Below, one piece after another: positions 44,656 through 57,516 of a DNA stretch of 64,000 nucleotides (position 1 is its first letter; every line of letters begins with the position of its first letter). The notes under the pieces are model-generated. The model made no database searches. It was not told where the DNA came from and saw nothing but the letters and a program-made list of their open reading frames with translations. This stretch comes from Ophiura sarsii (Eukaryota; Echinodermata; Ophiuroidea; Amphilepidida; Ophiuridae), in assembly GCA_035610835.1 (NCBI GenBank), contig CM069457.1:15904149-15968148 (forward strand), written 5' to 3'. A program made the translations under genes and the position numbers.

Positions 44656-47428
44656 AATCTTGGAAAAAAGTCCTTGGAACGCGAACGCTGAGCTGAGCAC
44701 ACGTGCTGGGTATTGTGTGCATGTATTGATACTTAGTGTCTTCTGTTATAAACGGAAATTGTTCAAATGAGCTTTTTACTTCCCCACCCCCCATCGATCA
44801 ATGTTGGGACACTCTGGCAAGCTGCAGGAGCCACTGGCCTTGGTCAACATTGTACGGGGGAGTGGGGGTGACACTTGTCCGTTAATCACACGCAAGTGTT
44901 CCAAGACTTTTTTCCAGGATTGTATAAGAGGAATGCAAAATATTTGATCTAAATTTGGTTTTTCTGTCATAAATCAAAAACCGAATGTCGTATGAATCTC
45001 ATATTACACACGATTTGAGTAAACAATAGGGGCATCACAAATATAATAAAAATGATGACAGGGAATTAATTTTATTTAGGGAGTGGTCACTGAAAACAAT
45101 TATGTATGTCATATTTAACTACAATTTGACCCGTTTCTTGATCCCGCGCGTAATAATCTGATGTTTATAAATCAATAAATCAAAAGTATAAAGTTCTTGC
45201 TGAGAAATTAACATGTTTATACTTTTAATAATGTTATCACATTGCCTATTTGTTTGTTATTTGAAATATGAAACTATACATTTACACTTTCCACGCGACA
45301 GGTGTCTGCAGACGACAATCCAAAATTGCACAAAATGTTTCAAAAACGTCAAAATTATTGAATGTCATTTTACCAATATTTGGAATCACCTTATGAAATG
45401 CATTCAAATAAGTACAAACGTGCCTATTATTAGTTCAGTTATCCTTGAGATAGACATAAAAGTTAGACAAATCTGTTTTGTACCGTGGTTAAACCAATAG
45501 CCGCGTTGAAAGTGTTAACATTTGCCGAGCAGTTAACGTTTATTTGCAATACTATTCCTATCTATTGAAGATAGCTCATAACAGAAAAAAAGGAAAAAAG
45601 CCACGCCATGAAAGCGACTCGAACCAACGCCAAGCAGGCTATGAACAGATAAAGGGTGCCAACGAACGCTCCTATCCACTCGGCCAAGCGGTCAGTGCTT
45701 ACACAAGCGTGGATTTGTTTTATTATACATGTTATAGTAATGCATTATTGCAAAGTGTCACACACTTTACAACAGTTTACCATCAGTTTACCATGTTGAC
45801 ATTTTGCTTAAAATAGGCAATTAAACGGTTTTTTCATACTGCCTTTGAGTTATCAAGATATACATATGTGTTAGCTATACCAATCATGCATGTTGTAACT
45901 CCGAAATATAAGCCGCATTGGTCACATCTACGCATTTTGATAACAGTTTACCATTTAAAATGAAAACAAAATATGTATAATAATATTATACTATAGAAAC
46001 GACGGTAAAGTGTTCAATGAACACGCGTTTCAAGTCAACACTTTACCATGCACTTTACCATACACTTTACCATTACGGTCCCAACTCGTCTGATGATTTC
46101 TTTGTGAATAAAGCTAAATTCATTTATCGCAGCGCTATTTTAATCAATAAATACAATAAAATATACTACTTAAATGGTTTATTTATGTATTCACGTATAT
46201 TATATATTACTTAAATGGTTTATGTATTCACTTATTTAGTTGTTTGGGTTGTTTTTGAGGATGAGATTGAACTGAAGGCCTATAGATAATATTATCGTCG
46301 TGCTTACTCATCTGACTCATTAGCTCAGTTGACTAGAGCGCTGGTCTATAACCATCCAGAGGTCCCAGGTTCAAATCCTGGATGGGCAATTTCTTTTACT
46401 GACTATCATTTATAATTTGTGGAGTAAGAAGAAACATTTACTCATCATCCAACCATGTCCAACTATTGTTTTTCCAATTATTTTCAAATATTTCCAAAAA
46501 ATAAATGCCGACAGTTTTGAAAAAAAATGTGTAAGAAAAAAGAGTAATATTTGAAAAAGCCATAAAATAAGGGTTTGTGAATAACGTGTCGGGAAAAAAT
46601 ACCAGCAATTTCAAAATGTTCAAAATAAATTCCAAAAACTGTAGGCAAAAACACCCTTTGACAATTTGAGCCAAAAAATATTGGTTAATATTAATATGTG
46701 GAAATGTAGAACTAAATCCAAATGTAGTTTTTCAAAAATTCTTTTGAATAAAAACAGCCCAAAAAGTGTACGTATAGGCCTATGAACATTCGAGCAGAAA
46801 AAAAGGGTTTTGAAAAAAGGTGTTTTTCTTGCATTTTTTCTTGGTGATTATTGGGCCGGGGGATTCATCGTCCCTTTGCAACACAAGTGATGCAAAACAA
46901 CAACCGCAAATAAAAAAAATACATAATAACAGATGGGCATATGAATAATGAGCATCTATTATTATATTACAACCCGTTAATGCAATACGAAAGATAGCTG
47001 TCGAATTTGTCAAACAGAAGTTACTGCTATCTACTGAAGATAGTTATTTACAAGTAGGCCTAAGTTGTTTTACAATTATTTGTGTTACTTTCAACCCTAT
47101 ATATAGATTCCGTTACTTTTAGATACTCTTTTGCATATCTAACAATACATGAATAACTCTCGTAGGAGTGTCTGAAAACGCCACATTATGCATTGCAATA
47201 ATGGCCAATTATTATACATCTTCGAAATGCATTAGTTAGTATAGGGAATTGGTTTCACTGAACGTTCCCGTATTAAATGAATGTCTTTATTTTAAAAAAA
47301 TACTGGGGATGCCAAGCCTATGGTCCCCTGCCAAATACTGTGCAATTTGAGATACATGTAACATTTAGTTTTTGAGATGTGATAGAAAAACCAAATTTAG
47401 ATGATTTGTTTTTGCAATCTGCGTATAT
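44656..47428 (+). repeat. macrosatellite unit 11 (marker b)
   Basis: 2,773 bp. It shares all b changes and ACCATGTTGACAT with unit 10 and appears to be a direct single-unit duplication of it. T4A7 type. The minus-strand tRNA-like element lies at 45601-45712. Confidence 0.97.
46314..46388 (+). tRNA. tRNA-like gene, unit 11
   Basis: Identical to the unit 1 copy. Confidence 0.6.
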
Positions 47429-50201
47429 AATCTTGGAAAAAAGTCCTTGGAACGCGAACGCTGAGCTGAGCACACGTGCTGGGTATTGTGTGCATGTATT
47501 GATACTTAGTGTCTTCTGTTATAAACGGAAATTGTTCAAATGAGCTTTTTACTTCCCCACCCCCCATCGATCAATGTTGGGACACTCTGGCAAGCTGCAG
47601 GAGCCACTGGCCTTGGTCAACATTGTACGGGGGAGTGGGGGTGACACTTGTCCGTTAATCACACGCAAGTGTTCCAAGACTTTTTTCCAGGATTGTATAA
47701 GAGGAATGCAAAATATTTGATCTAAATTTGGTTTTTCTGTCATAAATCAAAAACCGAATGTCGTATGAATCTCATATTACACACGATTTGAGTAAACAAT
47801 AGGGGCATCACAAATATAATAAAAATGATGACAGGGAATTAATTTTATTTAGGGAGTGGTCACTGAAAACAATTATGTATGTCATATTTAACTACAATTT
47901 GACCCGTTTCTTGATCCCGCGCGTAATAATCTGATGTTTATAAATCAATAAATCAAAAGTATAAAGTTCTTGCTGAGAAATTAACATGTTTATACTTTTA
48001 ATAATGTTATCACATTGCCTATTTGTTTGTTATTTGAAATATGAAACTATACATTTACACTTTCCACGCGACAGGTGTCTGCAGACGACAATCCAAAATT
48101 GCACAAAATGTTTCAAAAACGTCAAAATTATTGAATGTCATTTTACCAATATTTGGAATCACCTTATGAAATGCATTCAAATAAGTACAAACGTGCCTAT
48201 TATTAGTTCAGTTATCCTTGAGATAGACATAAAAGTTAGACAAATCTGTTTTGTACCGTGGTTAAACCAATAGCCGCGTTGAAAGTGTTAACATTTGCCG
48301 AGCAGTAAACGTTTATTTGCAATACTATTCCTATCTATTGAAGATAGCTCATAACAGAAAAAAAGGAAAAAAGCCACGCCATGAAAGCGACTCGAACCAA
48401 CGCCAAGCAGGCTATGAACAGATAAAGGGTGCCAACGAACGCTCCTATCCACTCGGCCAAGCGGTCAGTGCTTACACAAGCGTGGATTTGTTTTATTATA
48501 CATGTTATAGTAATGCATTATTGCAAAGTGTCACACACTTTACAACAGTTTACCATCAGTTTACCATTGGGACATTTTGCTTAAAATAGGCAATTAAACG
48601 GTTTTTTCATACTGCCTTTGAGTTATCAAGATATACATATGTGTTAGCTATACCAATCATGCATGTTGTAACTCCGAAATATAAGCCGCATTGGTCACAT
48701 CTACGCATTTTGATAACAGTTTACCATTTAAAATGAAAACAAAATATGTATAATAATATTATACTATAGAAACGACGGTAAAGTGTTCAATGAACACGCG
48801 TTTCAAGTCAACACTTTACCATGCACTTTACCATACACTTTACCATTACGGTCCCAACTCGTCTGATGATTTCTTTGTGAATAAAGCTAAATTCATTTAT
48901 CGCAGCGCTATTTTAATCAATAAATACAATAAAATATACTACTTAAATGGTTTATTTATGTATTCACGTATATTATATATTACTTAAATGGTTAATGTAT
49001 TCACTTATTTAGTTGTTTGGGTTGTTTTTGAGGATGAGATTGAACTGAAGGCCTATAGATAATATTATCGTCGTGCTTACTCATCTGACTCATTAGCTCA
49101 GTTGACTAGAACGCTGGTCTATAACCATCCAGAGGTCCCAGGTTCAAATCCTGGATGGGCAATTTCTTTTACTGACTATCATTTATAATTTGTGGAGTAA
49201 GAAGAAACATTTACTCATCATCCAACCATGTCCAACTATTGTTTTTCCAATTATTTTCAAATATTTCCAAAAAATAAATGCCGACAGTTTTGAAAAAAAA
49301 TGTGTAAGAAAAAAGAGTAATATTTGAAAAAGCCATAAAATAAGGGTTTGTGAATAACGTGTCGGGAAAAAATACCAGCAATTTCAAAATGTTCAAAATA
49401 AATTCCAAAAACTGTAGGCAAAAACACCCTTTGACAATTTGAGCCAAAAAATATTGGTTAATATTAATATGTGGAAATGTAGAACTAAATCCAAATGTAG
49501 TTTTTCAAAAATTCTTTTGAATAAAAACAGCCCAAAAAGTGTACGTATAGGCCTATGAACATTCGAGCAGAAAAAAAGGGTTTTGAAAAAAGGTGTTTTT
49601 CTTGCATTTTTTCTTGGTGATTATTGGGCCGGGGGATTCATCGTCCCTTTGCAACACAAGTGATGCAAAACAACAACCGCAAATAAAAAAAATACATAAT
49701 AACAGATGGGCATATGAATAATGAGCATCTATTATTATATTACAACCCGTTAATGCAATACGAAAGATAGCTGTCGAATTTGTCAAACAGAAGTTACTGC
49801 TATCTACTGAAGATAGTTATTTACAAGTAGGCCTAAGTTGTTTTACAATTATTTGTGTTACTTTCAACCCTATATATAGATTCCGTTACTTTTAGATACT
49901 CTTTTGCATATCTAACAATACATGAATAACTCTCGTAGGAGTATCTGAAAACGCCACATTATGCATTGCAATAATGGCCAATTATTATACATCTTCGAAA
50001 TGCATTAGTTAGTATAGGGAATTGGTTTCACTGAACGTTCCCGTATTAAATGAATGTCTTTATTTAAAAAAAATACTGGGGATGCCAAGCCTATGGTCCC
50101 CTGCCAAATACTGTGCAATTTGAGATACATGTAACATTTAGTTTTTGAGATGTGATAGAAAAACCAAATTTAGATGATTTGTTTTTGCAATCTGCGTATA
50201 T
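47429..50201 (+). repeat. macrosatellite unit 12 (marker c)
   Basis: 2,773 bp. It carries GGTTAATG near 48991 and the tRNA G-to-A change at 49111, and is A8 type, so it corresponds to unit 6 in the first block. The minus-strand tRNA-like element lies at 48374-48485. Confidence 0.97.
49087..49161 (+). tRNA. tRNA-like gene, unit 12, D-stem variant
   Basis: Carries the same GAGC-to-GAAC change as units 6 and 16, which mismatches the D stem. Otherwise identical to unit 1. Confidence 0.55.
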
Positions 50202-52635
50202 AATCTTGGAAAAAAGTCCTTGGAACGCGAACGCTGAGCTGAGCACACGTGCTGGGTATTGTGTGCATGTATTGATACTTAGTGTCTTCTGTTATAAACG
50301 GAAATTGTTCAAATGAGCTTTTTACTTCCCCACCCCCCATCGATCAATGTTGGGACACTCTGGCAAGCTGCAGGAGCCACTGGCCTTGGTCAACATTGTA
50401 CGGGGGAGTGGGGGTGACACTTGTCCGTTAATCACACGCAAGTGTTCCAAGACTTTTTTCCAGGATTGTATAAGAGGAATGCCAAATTTTTGATCTAAAT
50501 TTGGTTTTTCTGTCATAAATCAAAAACCGAATGTCGTATGAATCTCATATTACACACGATTTGAGTAAACAATAGGGGCATCACAAATATAATAAAAATG
50601 ATGACAGGGAATTAATTTTATTTAGGGAGTGGTCACTGAAAACAATTATGTATGTCATATTTAACTACAATTTGACCCGTTTCTTGATCCCGCGCGTAAT
50701 AATCTGATGTTTATAAATCAATAAATCAAAAGTATAAAGTTCTTGCTGAGAAATTAACATGTTTATACTTTTAATAATGTTATCACATTGCCTATTTGTT
50801 TGTTATTTGAAATATGAAACTATACATTTACACTTTCCACGCGACAGGTGTCTGCAGACGACAATCCAAAATTGCACAAAATGTTTCAAAAACGTCAAAA
50901 TTATTGAATGTCATTTTACCAATATTTGGAATCACCTTATGAAATGCATTCAAATAAGTACAAACGTGCCTATTATTAGTTCAGTTATCCTTGAGATAGA
51001 CATAAAAGTTAGACAAATCTGTTTTGTACCGTGGTTAAACCAATAGCCGCGTTGAAAGTGTTAACATTTGCCGAGCAGTAAACGTTTATTTGCAATACTA
51101 TTCCTATCTATTGAAGATAGCTCATAACAGAAAAAAAGGAAAAAAGCCACGCCATGAAAGCGACTCGAACCAACGCCAAGCAGGCTATGAACAGATAAAG
51201 GGTGCCAACGAACGCTCCTATCCACTCGGCCAAGCGGTCAGTGCTTACACAAGCGTGGATTTGTTTTATTATACATGTTATAGTAATGCATTATTGCAAA
51301 GTGTCACACACTTTACAACAGTTTACCATCAGTTTACCATTGGGACATTTTGCTTAAAATAGGCAATTAAACGGTTTTTTCATACTGCCTTTGAGTTATC
51401 AAGATATACATATGTGTTAGCTATACCAATCATGCATGTTGTAACTCCGAAATATAAGCCGCATTGGTCACATCTACGCATTTTGATAACAGTTTACCAT
51501 TTAAAATGAAAACAAAATATGTATAATAATATTATACTATAGAAACGACGGTAAAGTGTTCAATGAACACGCGTTTCAAGTCAACACTTTACCATGCACT
51601 TTACCATACACTTTACCATTACGGTCCCAACTCGTCTGATGATTTCTTTGTGAATAAAGCTAAATTCATTTATCGCAGCGCTATTTTAATCAATAAATAC
51701 AATAAAATATACTACTTAAATGGTTTATTTATGTATTCACGTATATTATATATTACTTAAATGGTTTATGTATTCACTTATTTAGTTGTTTGGGTTGTTT
51801 TTGAGGATGAGATTGAACTGAAGGCCTATAGATAATATTATCGTCGTGCTTACTCATCTGACTCATTAGCTCAGTTGACTAGAGCGCTGGTCTATAACCA
51901 TCCAGAGGTCCCAGGTTCAAATCCTGGATGGGCAATTTCTTTTACTGACTATCATTTATAATTTGTGGAGTAAGAAGAAACATTTACTCATCATCCAACC
52001 ATGTCCAACTATTGTTTTTCCAATTATTTTCAAATATTTCCAAAAAATAAATGCCGACAGTTTTGAAAAAAAATGTGTAAGAAAAAAGAGTAATATTTGA
52101 AAAAGCCATAAAATAAGGGTTTGTGAATAACGTGTCGGGAAAAAATACCAGCAATTTCTCAAAATGTTCAAAATAAATTCCAAAAACTGTAGGCAAAAAC
52201 ACCCTTTGACAATTTGAGCCAAAAAATATTGGTTAATATTAATATGTGGAAATGTAGAACTAAATCCAAATGTAGTTTTTCAAAAATTCTTTTGAATAAA
52301 AACAGCCCAAAAAGTGTACGTATAGGCCTATGAACATTCGAGCAGAAAAAAAGGGTTTTGAAAAAAGGTGTTTTTCTTGCATTTTTTCTTGGTGATTATT
52401 GGGCCGGGGGATTCATCGTCCCTTTGCAACACAAGTGATGCAAAACAACAACCGCAAATAAAAAAAATACATAATAACAGATGGGCATATGAATAATGAG
52501 CATCTATTATTATATTACAACCCGTTAATGCAATACGAAAGATAGCTGTCGAATTTGTCAAACAGAAGTTACTGCTATCTACTGAAGATAGTTATTTACA
52601 AGTAGGCCTAAGTTGTTTTACAATTATTTGTGTTA
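50202..52635 (+). repeat. macrosatellite unit 13, right end deleted
   Basis: The unit stops after TTATTTGTGTTA, about 340 bp before its normal end, because of a deletion into unit 14. It has GCCAAATTTTTGATC near 50481, shared with unit 15, and a private 2-base insertion CAATTTCTCAAAATG near 52156. The minus-strand tRNA-like element lies at 51147-51258. Confidence 0.97.
51860..51934 (+). tRNA. tRNA-like gene, unit 13
   Basis: Identical to the unit 1 copy. Confidence 0.6.
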
Positions 52636-52640
52636 TTATA
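52636..52640. other. deletion junction with short filler
   Basis: Five bases (TTATA) not expected from either side sit between TGTGTTA of unit 13 and TTGCACAAAATG of unit 14. The net loss relative to two full units is 1,004 bp. Filler bases and little homology suggest end joining rather than unequal crossover. Confidence 0.75.
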
Positions 52641-54743
52641 TTGCACAAAATGTTTCAAAAACGTCAAAATTATTGAATGTCATTTTACCAATATTTGGAA
52701 TCACCTTATGAAATGCATTCAAATAAGTACAAACGTGCCTATTATTAGTTCAGTTATCCTTGAGATAGACATAAAAGTTAGACAAATCTGTTTTGTACCG
52801 TGGTTAAACCAATAGCCGCGTTGAAAGTGTTAACATTTGCCGAGCAGTAAACGTTTATTTGCAATACTATTCCTATCTATTGAAGATAGCTCATAACAGA
52901 AAAAAAGGAAAAAAGCCACGCCATGAAAGCGACTCGAACCAACGCCAAGCAGGCTATGAACAGATAAAGGGTGCCAACGAACGCTCCTATCCACTCGGCC
53001 AAGCGGTCAGTGCTTACACAAGCGTGGATTTGTTTTATTATACATGTTATAGTAATGCATTATTGCAAAGTGTCACACACTTTACAACAGTTTACCATCA
53101 GTTTACCATTGGGACATTTTGCTTAAAATAGGCAATTAAACGGTTTTTTCATACTGCCTTTGAGTTATCAAGATATACATATGTGTTAGCTATACCAATC
53201 ATGCATGTTGTAACTCCGAAATATAAGCCGCATTGGTCACATCTACGCATTTTGATAACAGTTTACCATTTAAAATGAAAACAAAATATGTATAATAATA
53301 TTATACTATAGAAACGACGGTAAAGTGTTCAATGAACACGCGTTTCAAGTCAACACTTTACCATGCACTTTACCATACACTTTACCATTACGGTCCCAAC
53401 TCGTCTGATGATTTCTTTGTGAATAAAGCTAAATTCATTTATCGCAGCGCTATTTTAATCAATAAATACAATAAAATATACTACTTAAATGGTTTATTTA
53501 TGTATTCACGTATATTATATATTACTTAAATGGTTTATGTATTCACTTATTTAGTTGTTTGGGTTGTTTTTGAGGATGAGATTGAACTGAAGGCCTATAG
53601 ATAATATTATCGTCGTGCTTACTCATCTGACTCATTAGCTCAGTTGACTAGAGCGCTGGTCTATAACCATCCAGAGGTCCCAGGTTCAAATCCTGGATGG
53701 GCAATTTCTTTTACTGACTATCATTTATAATTTGTGGAGTAAGAAGAAACATTTACTCATCATCCAACCATGTCCAACTATTGTTTTTCCAATTATTTTC
53801 AAATATTTCCAAAAAATAAATGCCGACAGTTTTGAAAAAAAATGTGTAAGAAAAAAGAGTAATATTTGAAAAAGCCATAAAATAAGGGTTTGTGAATAAC
53901 GTGTCGGGAAAAAATACCAGCAATTTCAAAATGTTCAAAATAAATTCCAAAAACTGTAGGCAAAAACACCCTTTGACAATTTGAGCCAAAAAATATTGGT
54001 TAATATTAATATGTGGAAATGTAGAACTAAATCCAAATGTAGTTTTTCAAAAATTCTTTTGAATAAAAACAGCCCAAAAAGTGTACGTATAGGCCTATGA
54101 ACATTCGAGCAGAAAAAAAGGGTTTTGAAAAAAGGTGTTTTTCTTGCATTTTTTCTTGGTGATTATTGGGCCGGGGGATTCATCGTCCCTTTGCAACACA
54201 AGTGATGCAAAACAACAACCGCAAATAAAAAAAATACATAATAACAGATGGGCATATGAATAATGAGCATCTATTATTATATTACAACCCGTTAATGCAA
54301 TACGAAAGATAGCTGTCGAATTTGTCAAACAGAAGTTACTGCTATCTACTGAAGATAGTTATTTACAAGTAGGCCTAAGTTGTTTTACAATTATTTGTGT
54401 TACTTTCAACCCTATATATAGATTCCGTTACTTTTAGATACTCTTTTGCATATCTAACAATACATGAATAACTCTCGTAGGAGTATCTGAAAACGCCACA
54501 TTATGCATTGCAATAATGGCCAATTATTATACATCTTCGAAATGCATTAGTTAGTATAGGGAATTGGTTTCACTGAACGTTCCCGTATTAAATGAATGTC
54601 TTTATTTAAAAAAAATACTGGGGATGCCAAGCCTATGGTCCCCTGCCAAATACTGTGCAATTTGAGATACATGTAACATTTAGTTTTTGAGATGTGATAG
54701 AAAAACCAAATTTAGATGATTTGTTTTTGCAATCTGCGTATAT
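52641..54743 (+). repeat. macrosatellite unit 14, left end deleted
   Basis: It begins inside the MITE-like segment at TTGCACAAAATG, so the left inverted end and the GTCTGCAGAC palindrome are missing. The rest is ordinary and of A8 type. The minus-strand tRNA-like element lies at 52916-53027. Confidence 0.97.
53629..53703 (+). tRNA. tRNA-like gene, unit 14
   Basis: Identical to the unit 1 copy and unaffected by the deletion in this unit. Confidence 0.6.
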
Positions 54744-57516
54744 AATCTTGGAAAAAAGTCCTTGGAACGCGAACGCTGAGCTGAGCACACGTGCTGGGTA
54801 TTGTGTGCATGTATTGATACTTAGTGTCTTCTGTTATAAACGGAAATTGTTCAAATGAGCTTTTTACTTCCCCACCCCCCATCGATCAATGTTGGGACAC
54901 CCTGGCAAGCTGCAGGAGCCACTGGCCTTGGTCAACATTGTACGGGGGAGTGGGGGTGACACTTGTCCGTTAATCACACGCAAGTGTTCCAAGACTTTTT
55001 TCCAGGATTGTATAAGAGGAATGCCAAATTTTTGATCTAAATTTGGTTTTTCTGTCATAAATCAAAAACCGAATGTCGTATGAATCTCATATTACACACG
55101 ATTTGAGTAAACAATAGGGGCATCACAAATATAATAAAAATGATGACAGGGAATTAATTTTATTTAGGGAGTGGTCACTGAAAACAATTATGTATGTCAT
55201 ATTTAACTACAATTTGACCCGTTTCTTGATCCCGCGCGTAATAATCTGATGTTTATAAATCAATAAATCAAAAGTATAAAGTTCTTGCTGAGAAATTAAC
55301 ATGTTTATACTTTTAATAATGTTATCACATTGCCTATTTGTTTGTTATTTGAAATATGAAACTATACATTTACACTTTCCACGCGACAGGTGTCTGCAGA
55401 CGACAATCCAAAATTGCACAAAATGTTTCAAAAACGTCAAAATTATTGAATGTCATTTTACCAATATTTGGAATCACCTTATGAAATGCATTCAAATAAG
55501 TACAAACGTGCCTATTATTAGTTCAGTTATCCTTGAGATAGACATAAAAGTTAGACAAATCTGTTTTGTACCGTGGTTAAACCAATAGCCGCGTTGAAAG
55601 TGTTAACATTTGCCGAGCAGTAAACGTTTATTTGCAATACTATTCCTATCTATTGAAGATAGCTCATAACAGAAAAAAAGGAAAAAAGCCACGCCATGAA
55701 AGCGACTCGAACCAACGCCAAGCAGGCTATGAACAGATAAAGGGTGCCAACGAACGCTCCTATCCACTCGGCCAAGCGGTCAGTGCTTACACAAGCGTGG
55801 ATTTGTTTTATTATACATGTTATAGTAATGCATTATTGCAAAGTGTCACACACTTTACAACAGTTTACCATCAGTTTACCATTGGGACATTTTGCTTAAA
55901 ATAGGCAATTAAACGGTTTTTTCATACTGCCTTTGAGTTATCAAGATATACATATGTGTTAGCTATACCAATCATGCATGTTGTAACTCCGAAATATAAG
56001 CCGCATTGGTCACATCTACGCATTTTGATAACAGTTTACCATTTAAAATGAAAACAAAATATGTATAATAATATTATACTATAGAAACGACGGTAAAGTG
56101 TTCAATGAACACGCGTTTCAAGTCAACACTTTACCATGCACTTTACCATACACTTTACCATTACGGTCCCAACTCGTCTGATGATTTCTTTGTGAATAAA
56201 GCTAAATTCATTTATCGCAGCGCTATTTTAATCAATAAATACAATAAAATATACTACTTAAATGGTTTATTTATGTATTCACGTATATTATATATTACTT
56301 AAATGGTTTATGTATTCACTTATTTAGTTGTTTGGGTTGTTTTTGAGGATGAGATTGAACTGAAGGCCTATAGATAATATTATCGTCGTGCTTACTCATC
56401 TGACTCATTAGCTCAGTTGACTAGAGCGCTGGTCTATAACCATCCAGAGGTCCCAGGTTCAAATCCTGGATGGGCAATTTCTTTTACTGACTATCATTTA
56501 TAATTTGTGGAGTAAGAAGAAACATTTACTCATCATCCAACCATGTCCAACTATTGTTTTTCCAATTATTTTCAAATATTTCCAAAAAATAAATGCCGAC
56601 AGTTTTGAAAAAAAATGTGTAAGACAAAAGAGTAATATTTGAAAAAGCCATAAAATAAGGGTTTGTGAATAACGTGTCGGGAAAAAATACCAGCAATTTC
56701 AAAATGTTCAAAATAAATTCCAAAAACTGTAGGCAAAAACACCCTTTGACAATTTGAGCCAAAAAATATTGGTTAATATTAATATGTGGAAATGTAGAAC
56801 TAAATCCAAATGTAGTTTTTCAAAAATTCTTTTGAATAAAAACAGCCCAAAAAGTGTACGTATAGGCCTATGAACATTCGAGCAGAAAAAAAGGGTTTTG
56901 AAAAAAGGTGTTTTTCTTGCATTTTTTCTTGGTGATTATTGGGCCGGGGGATTCATCGTCCCTTTGCAACACAAGTGATGCAAAACAACAACCGCAAATA
57001 AAAAAAATACATAATAACAGATGGGCATATGAATAATGAGCATCTATTATTATATTACAACCCGTTAATGCAATACGAAAGATAGCTGTCGAATTTGTCA
57101 AACAGAAGTTACTGCTATCTACTGAAGATAGTTATTTACAAGTAGGCCTAAGTTGTTTTACAATTATTTGTGTTACTTTCAACCCTATATATAGATTCCG
57201 TTACTTTTAGATACTCTTTTGCATATCTAACAATACATGAATAACTCTCGTAGGAGTATCTGAAAACGCCACATTATGCATTGCAATAATGGCCAATTAT
57301 TATACATCTTCGAAATGCATTAGTTAGTATAGGGAATTGGTTTCACTGAACGTTCCCGTATTAAATGAATGTCTTTATTTTAAAAAAATACTGGGGATGC
57401 CAAGCCTATGGTCCCCTGCCAAATACTGTGCAATTTGAGATACATGTAACATTTAGTTTTTGAGATGTGATAGAAAAACCAAATTTAGATGATTTGTTTT
57501 TGCAATCTGCGTATAT
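54744..57516 (+). repeat. macrosatellite unit 15 (marker a)
   Basis: 2,773 bp. It combines GCCAAATTTTTG near 55022 (as unit 13) with marker a AAGACAAAAG near 56622 (as units 4 and 9) and T4A7, so it may be a recombinant. CACCCTGGC near 54899 is private. The minus-strand tRNA-like element lies at 55689-55800. Confidence 0.97.
56402..56476 (+). tRNA. tRNA-like gene, unit 15
   Basis: Identical to the unit 1 copy. Confidence 0.6.
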
